Source: Streptomyces exfoliatus
GTDB lineage: Bacteria; Actinomycetota; Actinomycetes; Streptomycetales; Streptomycetaceae
Direction: 5' to 3'
DNA: 64,000 bases
NCBI RefSeq assembly: GCF_000725545.1
Contig: NZ_JNZP01000001.1
Span: forward strand, 372,001-436,000
Shown here: positions 48,038 to 59,417 of the stretch, piece after piece
Numbering within the stretch: the first letter of the stretch is position 1
Layout: every line of letters begins with the position of its first letter
Made by a program: the position numbers and the translations under genes
Notes under the pieces: model-generated
Database searches by the model: none
What the model was told of the DNA's origin: nothing
The model's input: the letters and a program-made list of their open reading frames with translations, nothing else

Positions 48038-48679
48038 GTGACCGCACCTCTGACTCCGCCTCACCAGCCGCCGCCGCACGACCCCGACTGGCCGCCGCCG
48101 CCCCCGCCGATGCTCGGTCCGGCAGGGGACCCGATCACGGTGGCCGAAGTCGTGCAGGGCGTTCTGGTGACCCTCGTCTCGGCGGTCGCGGGCGCGCTCC
48201 TCGGAGTGCTCTGGCTGAATCTGGCCCCGCGGGTCCTGCTCATCTCGGACGGTGAGGGGGTCTACCTCCGCAACTCCGAGGGGGAGGCGGCGATCGGCTC
48301 CGACGGAACGTTCGTCCTTCTCGCACTGGCCTTCGGCGCGATCGCCGGGCTCGTCGTCTTCCTGCTGCGCCGCAAGGGCGGCGTGCCGCTGGTGCTCGGC
48401 CTCGCCGTCGGCGGCGTGCTGGGCTCCCTGCTCGCCTGGGGACTCGGCACGTACTTCGGCCCGGCGCGGGACGTGGTCGCCCACGCGAAGGCGGTCGGCC
48501 CCAACGTGGCCTTCGAGGCACCGCTCGAACTGAACCTGGGGGCCGCCGCCATGCTGGCCTGGCCGCTCGCGGCGACGCTCGTGCACCTGGCGCTGACCGC
48601 CCTCTTCGGGCCGCGCGACCCGGAACCGGAACCGTGGGACCAGCCGAAGCCGTACGCCCCGGGCCCCGGCCCGAGCTGA
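48038..48679 (+). CDS. DUF2567-like membrane protein
   Basis: 213 residues, GTG start. A Pro-rich N-terminal stretch (about 1-30) is followed by four hydrophobic segments: VVQGVLVTLVSAVAGALLGVLW, FVLLALAFGAIAGLVVFLL, VPLVLGLAVGGVLGSLLAWGLG and AAAMLAWPLAATLVHLALTALF. An extracytoplasmic segment LISDGEGVYLRNSEGEAAIGSDG lies after the first helix. The pattern fits DUF2567, an actinobacterial family without known function. It follows the ABC permease by 34 bp and may belong to that unit. Confidence 0.8.
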   Translation: MTAPLTPPHQPPPHDPDWPPPPPPMLGPAGDPITVAEVVQGVLVTLVSAVAGALLGVLWLNLAPRVLLISDGEGVYLRNSEGEAAIGSDGTFVLLALAFGAIAGLVVFLLRRKGGVPLVLGLAVGGVLGSLLAWGLGTYFGPARDVVAHAKAVGPNVAFEAPLELNLGAAAMLAWPLAATLVHLALTALFGPRDPEPEPWDQPKPYAPGPGPS

Positions 48680-48681
48680 CG

Positions 48682-48699
48682 CGGCCGTACGGACGGCCG
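48682..48699. terminator. Short hairpin between convergent genes
   Basis: CGGCCGT-ACGG-ACGGCCG, 7-bp arms, in the 35-bp gap between the DUF2567 gene and ybaK. A weak but well placed terminator candidate. Confidence 0.4.
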
Positions 48700-48714
48700 T
48701 GCCGGCGGGGAACG

Positions 48715-49212
48715 TCAGGCGCGGCCGATCGGGGCCACGACCGCCGAGGTGAGGGCGGCCAGGTCGGCGGGGGACAGCTCGACCTCCAGGCCGCGCCGAC
48801 CCGCCGAGACACAGATGGACGCGTGGTCCGAGGCCGAGGAGTCGAGGACCGTGCGGAGCCGCTTGCGCTGACCGAGCGGCGAGATGCCGCCCCGCACGTA
48901 GCCCGTCGTCCGCTCCGCCGCCGCCGGGTCCGCCATCGCCGCGCGCTTGCCGCCGACCGCCGAGGCCAGCGCCTTCAGATCGAGCTGGCCCGCCACCGGG
49001 ACCACCGCGACCGTCAGCTCGCCGTCGACATCCGCCACCAGCGTCTTGAAGACCCGGTCGGGGGAGACACCGAGGGCCTCCGCCGCCTCCTCGCCGTACG
49101 AGGGGGAGGCCGGGTCGTGCTCGTAGGCGTGCACGGTGAACGCGGTACCGGCCGCCGTCAGGGCGACCGTCGCAGGGGTGCCGCCGCTGTTCTTCTTCTG
49201 CTTCTTCGCCAC
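48715..49212 (-). CDS. YbaK-type Cys-tRNA(Pro)/aminoacyl-tRNA deacylase
   Basis: 165 residues, GTG start with GAGGAAGAG upstream. YbaK/EbsC fold: GTAFTVHAYEHDPASPSYGEEAAEALGVSPDRVFKTLVADVDGEL contains the family's start and the K-T-L-V motif with the substrate-contacting Lys. It continues with AVVPVAGQLDLKALASAVGGKRAAMADP and TTGYVRGGISPLGQRKRL. It hydrolyses Cys mischarged on tRNA-Pro, correcting prolyl-tRNA synthetase errors. Stands alone between a convergent neighbour and the Lon-domain gene. Confidence 0.93.
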   Translation of the reverse strand: MAKKQKKNSGGTPATVALTAAGTAFTVHAYEHDPASPSYGEEAAEALGVSPDRVFKTLVADVDGELTVAVVPVAGQLDLKALASAVGGKRAAMADPAAAERTTGYVRGGISPLGQRKRLRTVLDSSASDHASICVSAGRRGLEVELSPADLAALTSAVVAPIGRA

Positions 49213-49256
49213 GCGCTCTTCCTCGGCTCAGCCCGGTTCGGTGGGTCCGGATCGGC

Positions 49257-49994
49257 TCAGTTCGGGTACGTCGGGCCCTGCGTCAGGTCGACCACCGGCA
49301 GCGAGGGCAGGTGCCGCAGCACCGCCGTCTCCGCGCGCAGCAGCGTCAGCTCCTCACGCAGCCGGGTCGCCGTGTCGGGCGCCTGGAGCAGCCGCTGCTT
49401 GGACGGGGTGTCGAGCACCGCCGCGGCCGCGACCAGGTACGACACCACCGAGGGGTCGTCCGGCAGGTCGCTCGCCGTCAGCGAGCGCTCCCGTGCCCCC
49501 GCGAGCCGCTTCTGATAGCTCCGGAAGGCCCGCAGCACCCCCTCGGAGAGGGTGCCGGCCTCCTCGCCCTGCTCCTCGGGGATCTCCTCGGTCTCGGCGA
49601 CCAGGAACGGCCCGCTCGCGTCGACCGAGAGCAGCCGGACCCGGGTCGTGCCGGTGGCCATCACCTCGAAGCTGCCGTCCGCGCGCTCACGGATCGACGC
49701 CGCGTCCGCGATGCAGCCGACCCGGTGGAAGGCCTGGATGGGGTCGGAGCCGAAGCCCGCCGCCGGGCCCTTCTCGGGCAGCGCCGTCTGGTCCGGCATG
49801 CCGGGTGCGGTCGGCGCGACCTCGCGGCCGTCCCGGATGGCGACGACGGCGAAGCGGCGCGGCTCCGAGTCGTCGATCGTGAGCAGCTCGCGCATCATGG
49901 CGCGATAGCGCTCCTCGAAGACGTTGAGCGGCAGCACGAGGCCGGGGAACAGCACCGCGTTGAGCGGGAAGAGTGGCAGGCGAGCGGTGGTCAC
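49257..49994 (-). CDS. Lon N-terminal (LON substrate-binding) domain protein
   Basis: 245 residues from the GTG at 49994 (VTTARLPLFPLNAVLFPGLVLPLNVFEERYRAMM), which is the characteristic Lon-N start; the frame upstream is not conserved-looking. The RFAVVAIRDGRE and VGCIADAASIRERADGSFEVMATGTTRVRLL motifs complete the domain. A helical C-terminal part of about 90 residues follows. There is no ATPase or protease domain, so it is a stand-alone LON-domain protein, possibly a PUA-like binding adaptor. A TAGGCT hexamer 7 nt before the start (50002-50007) suggests a leaderless transcript. Confidence 0.9.
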   Translation of the reverse strand: MTTARLPLFPLNAVLFPGLVLPLNVFEERYRAMMRELLTIDDSEPRRFAVVAIRDGREVAPTAPGMPDQTALPEKGPAAGFGSDPIQAFHRVGCIADAASIRERADGSFEVMATGTTRVRLLSVDASGPFLVAETEEIPEEQGEEAGTLSEGVLRAFRSYQKRLAGARERSLTASDLPDDPSVVSYLVAAAAVLDTPSKQRLLQAPDTATRLREELTLLRAETAVLRHLPSLPVVDLTQGPTYPN

Positions 49995-50001
49995 AGCGGT
50001 C

Positions 50002-50007
50002 AGCCTA
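50002..50007 (-). promoter_or_regulatory. Candidate -10 of the Lon-domain gene
   Basis: TAGGCT on the minus strand, 7 nt before the GTG at 49994, lying inside the stop region of the preceding gene. Confidence 0.4.
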
Positions 50008-51057
50008 ATGGCCGCCGGGCCCGCTCCGTCCGGCCCGTCCACGTCCGGCGTCCCGGAAGGCCGACCGGCGGGCCGGCTCGCGCCGCACCCGGTCCCGCAC
50101 GGCGAGGAAACGGAGGAGGGGATCCTCCCGTACGGAGCCCCGCCCGGCACTGCGCGCGGCCCCCCACGGGAACGAGGTCGCGTGGGCCCCGATCCGGCCG
50201 AACTCCTCCCGCGCCTCCGCCCACCGGCCACGCTCGACCAGCACGTACGCGAGCAGGTTGCGGACCTCGGCCGGCCACGGGTCGCCCACCGGGAACGCCG
50301 CCGACAGCGTCAGGGCACGGTCCGCCGCCCGGTCGATCCGGGCCTCGGGCACGGCCGGGTCGCTGTCCGTCGGTACCCGGAGCCGGTCGTAGGCCGCGCG
50401 GACCGGCAGCGCCCGGACGAGCGAGTCGGGGGCGGCGTCGTCGGCCGCCTCCTCGGCGAAGTCGAAGGCGGCGCGGTGCGAGCCGTACCACTGCGCGGAG
50501 AGGTACTTGAGCGCCGCGACGTGACAGCCGTAGTGGTGCGGGGAGCGGCGCACGGCCTGCTCCCAGTGCGACTCGAAGACGCCGTGCCCCGCGTGCGCCC
50601 CGCGCGCGTGGTCCAGGGCGAGACGCCACGGCACCGGGTCGTGCGGAGCCGCCTCGGTGACCGCCGTGACGAGCGGGCCGAGCTCGCGCAGCCGCTCGGC
50701 CCGGGCGGGCGACTCCCAGGCCCTGCGGACGGCGAGCTGCGCCGTGACGAGGAGCGCGTCGGGGTCGCCCGGCGAGGCGGAGAGCCAGTGGGCCAGCCAG
50801 TCGCCCCTGCTGTACGCGAAGGTCGCGAGCCGGGTGACGTACCGGTCGCGGTCCTCCCACTCGCCGGAGTCCCGGGTGGTGGCGAGCAGTTTCGCGGCGG
50901 GCTCCGGATCGGCGAGGGCGGCGGCGACCAGGGCGGGGGCGAGCCGCCCGTCCGGGGCGTCGAGCAGCACGTCGTCGTCCGGGACGAACCCGGCGGCGGG
51001 CCGCGGGGCGTACCGGGCCGGGTGGACGGCGCCGATCAGGGCACGGAACAAGGACAT
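50005..51057 (-). CDS. Uncharacterised helical-repeat protein
   Basis: 350 residues from the ATG at 51057 (MSLFRALIGAVHPARYAP); the open frame continues 15 codons upstream without a ribosome site. I recognise no named domain. The sequence is almost entirely helix-forming with several Trp/Ala-rich segments (SRGDWLAHWLSASPGD, FESHWEQAVRRSPHHYGCHVAALKYLSAQW, WPAEVRNLLAYVLVERGRWAEAREEFGRIG), which look like TPR-type repeats. No signal peptide or membrane helix. The gene ends 10 bp before the Lon-domain gene, so the two may be co-transcribed. Confidence 0.75.
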   Translation of the reverse strand: MSLFRALIGAVHPARYAPRPAAGFVPDDDVLLDAPDGRLAPALVAAALADPEPAAKLLATTRDSGEWEDRDRYVTRLATFAYSRGDWLAHWLSASPGDPDALLVTAQLAVRRAWESPARAERLRELGPLVTAVTEAAPHDPVPWRLALDHARGAHAGHGVFESHWEQAVRRSPHHYGCHVAALKYLSAQWYGSHRAAFDFAEEAADDAAPDSLVRALPVRAAYDRLRVPTDSDPAVPEARIDRAADRALTLSAAFPVGDPWPAEVRNLLAYVLVERGRWAEAREEFGRIGAHATSFPWGAARSAGRGSVREDPLLRFLAVRDRVRREPARRSAFRDAGRGRAGRSGPGGH

Positions 51058-51132
51058 GGTGTGTCGTATTCTCCCCCGGCCCCCGCCGCCCCGGCAGCCC
51101 ACCTCACACCCCGTACACCAAACCTCCGCCGC

Positions 51133-52746
51133 TCACCCCCTGCTCAGCAGCCGGGTCGCGCCCGCCGCCACCGTGGTCGCCAGGATCCAGCCGAGCAGGA
51201 TGAGCACCGCCGCGGCCCACTGCCAGACGCCTTCGAGGCGCCAGTAGCCGTCCTGGCCGAGGTTGATCACGGGTATCAGCAGGTCGAGGGCGTACAGCGG
51301 GCCGTTCCACGCGGGGGCCTCCTCCGCCTTCAGCGGTATCGGGCGGTAGCGGGAGAACGCCACCGTGCCCGCCGCCCACAGGACCGCCATCCACAGGGCC
51401 GCCCGGCCCGGCCGGTAGCCGTACGCCACGGTCCAGTCCTGGACGTATCCCCAGAGCTTCCCCGCCAGCGGCAGGGTCTCCCGTCTGCGCCGCTGCTTGG
51501 CGAGCAGCACCTCGCGGGCGTCGGCGTCCTCCCCGCTGTTGCGCAGGACCGTCGCCAGTCGTTCGTACGGCTCGGGGGCGTACTCCGGGGTCGCCGCCGC
51601 GACCCACTCCAGGCGCCAGGCCAGCGGGAAGCGCTCGTACGGCACCAGGTTCTCGTAGACGAAGCCGCCCATCGCGAGCCCGCCGGGGCCCGGCCAGCTG
51701 GTCCACAGGTCGATCAGGGTGACGACCTTGGCGCCGTTGAGCACGACGCGGCCCTCCTCCGGGCGCTCGCCGTTGAACCTCAGCTCCGGGGTGACTATCC
51801 GGCGCAGCGAGACCTCCTCCCGGCGTGCCCCGTTCAGCAGGAACCGGGCGTGGTGCAGGTCCACCGCGTCACCGAACCGCCCGTCGTCGAGCCGCACCCC
51901 GCCGTGGAACTCCACCGGTTTGCGCCGGGCGCCCTGGGTGGGCGTCACGCCGTACGGCGGGGTGGCCGTCGAGTTGCCCGCGGTCCCCGCGGGGCCCGTC
52001 TCCTCGTACACCCAGGCCGCGTTCAGATAGAGCGAGCGCTCCACCGTCAGCTGCGGCGCGTTCAGCGCGCGGCGGCCCTGGGCGCCGCGCAGCACGCTGC
52101 CGCGCAGGCTGAGCGAGACGCCGACCTTCGCCCCGCGCAGGCTCAGCTCCCCGTGCGTCTCGATCAGCTCGGCCTGCAGGTCCTGGGCGACCACGAGGCC
52201 GTCCGCGGTGATGGCCCGTCCCCGCCGGTCCGGCCACACCTGGATCTGGTTGACGAGCAGGTCCGTGCCGATCTGCGCGTCGGTGAGCCGGATGCCCCGC
52301 TGCACCCGGCAGCGCGGCAGGTGCAGGTCCCCCTCGGTGTGCAGCCGGGCCGCCTCCAGGCGCGGCAGGGCGCACTCGACCATGCGCAGCGTCCCGAAGC
52401 GGGCCTCGGGCAGCACCACCTCGCCGTCGAACCGGCAGCCGTACAGCTCGACGTACGGCCCTATCGTCCCGCCCGCCAGGTTGAGCACCCCGGTGATGCG
52501 GACCCCGCGCAGCTTCAGCGCGGCCACCCGCCCGGATCTGGCCGGCGGCCCCGCGAGCAGCAGCAGCGCCACCACCTCGGCGCGGACGCTCCGCTCCTCT
52601 CCCCATTCCCTCGTCCCGAAGGGGTCGTCCCACTCCGCGACGCCCTCCGTCAGATCGCACGTCCTGCCGATCCGGAACGCCCGCCACACGGCCCGTTCCG
52701 GGCCCGTGAGACCGTCCGGCATTCCGTCCTCGTGCGGCTCGGTCAC
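51133..52746 (-). CDS. Membrane protein with pentapeptide/beta-helix-like repeats
   Basis: 537 residues from the GTG at 52746, chosen for GAGGGGG 7 nt upstream; a GTG at 52767 in frame lacks one. Such proteins are often labelled membrane-associated oxidoreductase, but I see no nucleotide-binding or redox motif. The middle (about 75-340) is a run of short beta-strand units (LKLRGVRITGVLNLAGG, LRGAKVGVSLSLRGS) like bactofilin or pentapeptide beta-helices. The C-terminus has two or three membrane helices (AALWMAVLWAAGTVAFS, WQWAAAVLILLGWILATTVAAG). Divergent from hisD. Confidence 0.82.
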   Translation of the reverse strand: MTEPHEDGMPDGLTGPERAVWRAFRIGRTCDLTEGVAEWDDPFGTREWGEERSVRAEVVALLLLAGPPARSGRVAALKLRGVRITGVLNLAGGTIGPYVELYGCRFDGEVVLPEARFGTLRMVECALPRLEAARLHTEGDLHLPRCRVQRGIRLTDAQIGTDLLVNQIQVWPDRRGRAITADGLVVAQDLQAELIETHGELSLRGAKVGVSLSLRGSVLRGAQGRRALNAPQLTVERSLYLNAAWVYEETGPAGTAGNSTATPPYGVTPTQGARRKPVEFHGGVRLDDGRFGDAVDLHHARFLLNGARREEVSLRRIVTPELRFNGERPEEGRVVLNGAKVVTLIDLWTSWPGPGGLAMGGFVYENLVPYERFPLAWRLEWVAAATPEYAPEPYERLATVLRNSGEDADAREVLLAKQRRRRETLPLAGKLWGYVQDWTVAYGYRPGRAALWMAVLWAAGTVAFSRYRPIPLKAEEAPAWNGPLYALDLLIPVINLGQDGYWRLEGVWQWAAAVLILLGWILATTVAAGATRLLSRG

Positions 52747-52780
52747 TGCCGCCCCCTCGCTTTCCACGATCCGTCTCCGC

Positions 52781-52819
52781 GATTCCGTGATTCCGTGTCG
52801 AGATTCCGCGGTTCCGATT
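52781..52819. repeat. Imperfect GATTCCG repeats upstream of the membrane protein gene
   Basis: GATTCCGT occurs at 52781 and 52789 head to tail, GATTCCGC at 52802, and GTTCCGAT just after. They lie in the leader of the leftward gene, 35-75 bp before its start. Confidence 0.5.
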
Positions 52820-52861
52820 CGTACAGCCGTTCTTCCCGCTGAGTGACGGGCTGAACGCTAA

Positions 52862-56025
<3,164 letters not shown>

Positions 56026-56027
56026 TC

Positions 56028-56192
56028 GTGAACGGCCTCTCCACCGTCCTCATCGTCGTCGGGCTCTTCCTGCTCGGCGGCATCTACTCCTTCGCCAAGC
56101 AGCAGATGCCCAAGAGCGTCATCGTGCTGCTCTCCGTCGGCGCGGCGATGTGCCTCACCGCCGGCGTGCTCCGACTGAGCGTGTGGGCGTGA
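56028..56192 (+). CDS. Small two-helix membrane protein inside the his operon (54 aa)
   Basis: 54 residues from the GTG at 56028, 2 bp after the hisB stop ([22 protein letters not shown]). Two hydrophobic segments, about 5-21 and 31-49, are joined by a short charged loop (AKQQMPKS). The end overlaps the hisH start (GTGA). Both tight junctions mean the gene is translated as part of the operon and not spurious. I do not recognise a family with known function. Confidence 0.85.
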   Translation: MNGLSTVLIVVGLFLLGGIYSFAKQQMPKSVIVLLSVGAAMCLTAGVLRLSVWA

Positions 56193-56842
56193 CCATGAGC
56201 ACCTCCTCCCCGAAGAAGGTCGTCGTCTTCGACTACGGCTTCGGCAACGTCCGCTCCGCCGAGCGCGCCCTCGCCCGGGTCGGCGCCGACGTCGAGATCA
56301 CCCGCGACTACGACAAGGCCATGAACGCCGACGGGCTCCTCGTCCCCGGCGTCGGTGCCTTCTCCGCCTGCATGCAGGGACTCAAGGAGGCCCGCGGCGA
56401 CTGGATCGTCGGCCGCAGGCTCTCCGGCGGACGCCCGGTCATGGGCATCTGCGTCGGCATGCAGATCCTCTTCGCCCACGGCATCGAGCACGGCGTTGAG
56501 ACCGAGGGCCTCGACGAGTGGCCCGGTACCGTCGAGCCGCTGAACGCCCCCGTCGTCCCCCACATGGGCTGGAACACCGTCGACGCGCCCGCCGACACGC
56601 AGCTGTTCGCCGGCCTCGACGCCGACGCCCGGTACTACTTCGTGCACTCCTACGCGGTGCGCGAGTGGACCCTGGAGGTCGGCAACAAGAACATGCGCGC
56701 CCCCAAGGTCACCTGGGCCACCCACGGCGAACCCTTCGTCGCGGCCGTCGAGAACGGCGCCCTGTGGGCCACCCAGTTCCACCCCGAGAAGTCCGGCGAC
56801 GCCGGAGCCCAGCTCCTCACCAATTGGATCGAGACCCTCTGA
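56189..56842 (+). CDS. hisH: Imidazole glycerol phosphate synthase, glutaminase subunit
   Basis: 217 residues from the GTG at 56189 overlapping the small gene's stop; the ATG at 56195 is an alternative. Class I glutamine amidotransferase: oxyanion strand [13 protein letters not shown], nucleophile Cys in [10 protein letters not shown], and the His/Glu pair in [10 protein letters not shown]. It supplies ammonia to HisF, encoded three genes later. [10 protein letters not shown] and YYFVHSYAV are HisH-specific stretches. Confidence 0.95.
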   Translation: MTMSTSSPKKVVVFDYGFGNVRSAERALARVGADVEITRDYDKAMNADGLLVPGVGAFSACMQGLKEARGDWIVGRRLSGGRPVMGICVGMQILFAHGIEHGVETEGLDEWPGTVEPLNAPVVPHMGWNTVDAPADTQLFAGLDADARYYFVHSYAVREWTLEVGNKNMRAPKVTWATHGEPFVAAVENGALWATQFHPEKSGDAGAQLLTNWIETL

Positions 56843-56844
56843 TC

Positions 56845-57573
56845 ATGGCTCAGACGCTTGAACTCCTCCCCGCCGTCGACGTCCGCGACGGCCAGGCCGT
56901 CCGCCTCGTGCACGGCGAGTCGGGCACCGAGACCTCCTACGGCTCCCCGCTCGAAGCGGCCCTCGCCTGGCAGAACTCCGGCGCCGAGTGGCTCCACCTG
57001 GTGGACCTCGACGCCGCCTTCGGCACCGGGGACAACCGGCAGCTGATCGCCGAGGTCGCCCGGGCCATGGACATCAAGGTCGAGCTCTCCGGCGGCATCC
57101 GCGACGACGCCTCGCTCGCCGCCGCCCTCGCCACCGGCTGCACCCGCGTCAACCTCGGCACCGCCGCCCTGGAGACCCCCGAGTGGGTCGCCAAGGTCAT
57201 CGCCGAGCACGGCGACAAGATCGCCGTCGGACTCGACGTACGCGGCACGACGCTCCGCGGCCGGGGCTGGACCCGCGACGGCGGCGACCTCTACGAGACG
57301 CTCGCCCGCCTCGACTCCGAGGGCTGCTCCCGCTACGTCGTCACCGACATCGCCAAGGACGGCACCCTCCAGGGCCCCAACCTGGAGCTCCTGAAGAACG
57401 TCTGCGCGGCCACCGACAAGCCCGTCGTCGCCTCCGGCGGCGTCTCCTCCCTGGACGACCTGCGGGCCCTGTCCGAGCTGGTCCCGCTGGGCGTGGAGGG
57501 CGCCATCGTCGGCAAGGCGCTCTACGCCAAGGCGTTCACCCTGGAAGAGGCGCTCGCGGCGGTGCGGCCGTGA
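56845..57573 (+). CDS. priA: Bifunctional phosphoribosyl isomerase PriA (HisA/TrpF)
   Basis: 242 residues, ATG start 2 bp after the hisH stop. The (beta-alpha)8 barrel begins [31 protein letters not shown], as in Streptomyces PriA. Catalytic acids are Asp12 (AVDVRDG) and Asp131 (GLDVRGTTL), matching Asp11/Asp130 of the S. coelicolor enzyme. The second half has [13 protein letters not shown] and [11 protein letters not shown]. In Streptomyces and Mycobacterium this one protein isomerises both ProFAR (histidine) and phosphoribosyl anthranilate (tryptophan). No trpF is in the window. Overlaps the next gene by 4 bp. Confidence 0.95.
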   Translation: MAQTLELLPAVDVRDGQAVRLVHGESGTETSYGSPLEAALAWQNSGAEWLHLVDLDAAFGTGDNRQLIAEVARAMDIKVELSGGIRDDASLAAALATGCTRVNLGTAALETPEWVAKVIAEHGDKIAVGLDVRGTTLRGRGWTRDGGDLYETLARLDSEGCSRYVVTDIAKDGTLQGPNLELLKNVCAATDKPVVASGGVSSLDDLRALSELVPLGVEGAIVGKALYAKAFTLEEALAAVRP

Positions 57574-57968
57574 CCGCCGAGGTCCGCAAGGTCGTGACCG
57601 GCGCTCCCTGGGAGGACCAGTTCGGCTACTCCCGCGCGGTGCGGCTGCCGAACGGCCTGGTCCTGGTCTCCGGCTGTACGTCGGTGGTCGGCGGCCAGAT
57701 CGCCGGGGGAGGCCCCTACGAGCAGGCGATGAACTCCTTCAACGTGGCCTTCGGCGCGCTGAAGCAGCTGGACATGGGCCCGGAGCACGTCGTGCGCACC
57801 CGGATGTACATCACGCACGCCCGGGACGTGGAGGAGGTCGGCCGCGCGCACAAGGAGCTGTTCGACGCCGTCCGCCCCGCCGCCTCGATGATCATCGTCT
57901 CCGGCTTCGTCGACCCCAGCCTGGTCGTCGAGGTCGAGGTGGAAGCCTTCCGGGGTGATGCGGCATGA
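57570..57968 (+). CDS. RidA/YjgF-family imine/enamine deaminase
   Basis: 132 residues from the GTG at 57570, overlapping the priA stop, and itself overlapped by hisF (ATGA). RidA fold with [20 protein letters not shown] at the start, [33 protein letters not shown] at the end; the conserved catalytic Arg lies in the RPAAS segment, where typical RidA has Arg-Pro-Ala/Arg. RidA proteins hydrolyse reactive enamines made by PLP enzymes. Position between priA and hisF suggests housekeeping of the pathway. Confidence 0.9.
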   Translation: MTAEVRKVVTGAPWEDQFGYSRAVRLPNGLVLVSGCTSVVGGQIAGGGPYEQAMNSFNVAFGALKQLDMGPEHVVRTRMYITHARDVEEVGRAHKELFDAVRPAASMIIVSGFVDPSLVVEVEVEAFRGDAA

Positions 57969-58720
57969 GCCTCGCCGTACGGGTGATCCCCTGCCTGGAC
58001 GTCGACAACGGCCGGGTCGTCAAGGGCGTCAACTTCCAGAACCTGCGGGACGCCGGTGACCCCGTCGAGATGGCGAAGCTGTACGACGCCGAGGGTGCCG
58101 ACGAGCTGTGCTTCCTCGACATCACCGCCTCCTCCGGCAACCGGGAGACCACCTACGACGTGGTGCGCCGCACCGCCGAGCAGGTCTTCATCCCGCTCAC
58201 GGTCGGCGGCGGCGTCCGGGCGGCACAGGACGTCGACAAGTTGCTGCGGGCCGGGGCCGACAAGGTGGGCGTCAACACAGCCGCCATCGCGCGCCCCGAG
58301 CTGATCCAGGAGATCGCGGAGCGCTTCGGCCGCCAGGTGCTGGTCCTGTCGGTCGACGCCCGGCGTACCGCCTCGGGGTCCTTCGAGGTGACGACGCACG
58401 GCGGCCGCAAGGGCACCGGCATCGACGCCGTCGAGTGGGCGCACCGGGCCGCCGAGCTCGGGGCGGGGGAGATCCTGCTCAACTCGATGGACGCGGACGG
58501 GACGAAGGACGGCTACGACACCGAGATGATCGCGGCCGTGCGCAAGCACGTCACGGTGCCGGTGATCGCCTCCGGCGGCGCCGGCAAGCTCGCCGACTTC
58601 CCGCCGGCCGTGGCGGCGGGCGCGGACGCGGTGCTCGCGGCCTCCGTCTTCCACTTCGGCGACCTGCGGATCCCCCAGGTCAAGGACGCGCTGCGGGAGG
58701 CGGGCCACCAGGTCCGCTGA
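57965..58720 (+). CDS. hisF: Imidazole glycerol phosphate synthase, cyclase subunit
   Basis: 251 residues, ATG start overlapping the ridA stop. (Beta-alpha)8 barrel with [22 protein letters not shown] (catalytic Asp11-type), [63 protein letters not shown] (second catalytic Asp) and [10 protein letters not shown]. It joins ammonia from HisH with PRFAR, making imidazoleglycerol phosphate and AICAR. Last gene of the his string, followed by a terminator. Confidence 0.97.
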   Translation: MSLAVRVIPCLDVDNGRVVKGVNFQNLRDAGDPVEMAKLYDAEGADELCFLDITASSGNRETTYDVVRRTAEQVFIPLTVGGGVRAAQDVDKLLRAGADKVGVNTAAIARPELIQEIAERFGRQVLVLSVDARRTASGSFEVTTHGGRKGTGIDAVEWAHRAAELGAGEILLNSMDADGTKDGYDTEMIAAVRKHVTVPVIASGGAGKLADFPPAVAAGADAVLAASVFHFGDLRIPQVKDALREAGHQVR

Positions 58721-58732
58721 GCGGGTGCGGGT

Positions 58733-58760
58733 GAGGGCCCCTCCGGGGGCCCTCCTTCTT
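58733..58760 (+). terminator. his operon terminator
   Basis: GAGGGCCC (58733-58740) and GGGCCCTC (58747-58754) with a 6-nt loop, then CTTCTT. It lies 13 bp after the hisF stop. Confidence 0.85.
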
Positions 58761-58764
58761 CGCC

Positions 58765-58822
58765 AGATGCGCAGGATTATTTGCGCAATTCTCATTGCGC
58801 AGTTTTTCCTTCGCATCTAACG
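58765..58822 (+). promoter_or_regulatory. arsR promoter/operator with three TGCGCA boxes 14 bp apart
   Basis: TGCGCA occurs at 58768, 58782 and 58796, exactly 14 bp apart; AGATGCG (58765) and CGCATCT (58812-58818) form an outer inverted repeat. A promoter TTGCGC (58795-58800), 16 bp, TAACGT (58817-58822) overlaps the third box and ends 7 nt before the ATG at 58830. The arrangement fits autorepression by the encoded ArsR-type protein through steric block. Confidence 0.6.
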
Positions 58823-58829
58823 TCGTGTC

Positions 58830-59417
58830 ATGACCTCGCCGGAGAACCGCCGGATCACCGATCTCGGCACCCTCAAAGCCATCTCGCACCCGCTGCGGAT
58901 GCGCCTCTACCGCGCCCTCTTCGTGGCCCGCACCGCCACCGCCTCCCAGCTCGCCGACCAGGTCGACGAGGCCGTCTCCCTCGTCAGCTACCACCTGCGC
59001 AAGCTCGCCGACCACGGCCTCATCGAGGAGGCCGAGACCCAGTCGGCGGACGGCCGTGAACGCTGGTGGCAGCCCAGCTCGTACGGCTTCAGCATCCAGG
59101 AGGAGGACGTCCGGGACGCCCCCGAACTGGTCGCCGCGAGCGACGCCTTCGGGCGGACCGTCAACGAACAGCGCGTCGAACTCCACCGCCGCTTCCTCGA
59201 CGAGCGGCTCACCTGGTCCGACGAGTGGCGCTCCGCCTCCGTCAGCAGCGAATGGCTGCCCCGCCTCACCGCCGCCGAACTCACCGCCCTCGGCCAGGAG
59301 CTCGAAGCCGTCCTCATGAAGCACGACCAGGCCGCCCGCGCCGCCGAAGCGGCCGGCGAGACCGAGGGCCGCGAGAACGTCGCTGTCCACCTCCACGCGT
59401 TCCCCTACCGCTCGTGA
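58830..59417 (+). CDS. ArsR-family winged-helix transcriptional regulator
   Basis: 195 residues, ATG start 7 nt after a putative -10, so probably leaderless. The N-terminal winged helix (ITDLGTLKAISHPLRMRLYRALFVARTATASQLADQVDEAVSL split over helices) is typical of ArsR/HTH_20 proteins, ending SYHLRKLADHGLIEEAE. There is no metal-binding Cys pair; the C-terminal half is a long helical effector/dimer region ending [10 protein letters not shown]. It overlaps the MFS gene by 4 bp and most likely controls it and itself. The effector is unknown. Confidence 0.92.
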   Translation: MTSPENRRITDLGTLKAISHPLRMRLYRALFVARTATASQLADQVDEAVSLVSYHLRKLADHGLIEEAETQSADGRERWWQPSSYGFSIQEEDVRDAPELVAASDAFGRTVNEQRVELHRRFLDERLTWSDEWRSASVSSEWLPRLTAAELTALGQELEAVLMKHDQAARAAEAAGETEGRENVAVHLHAFPYRS

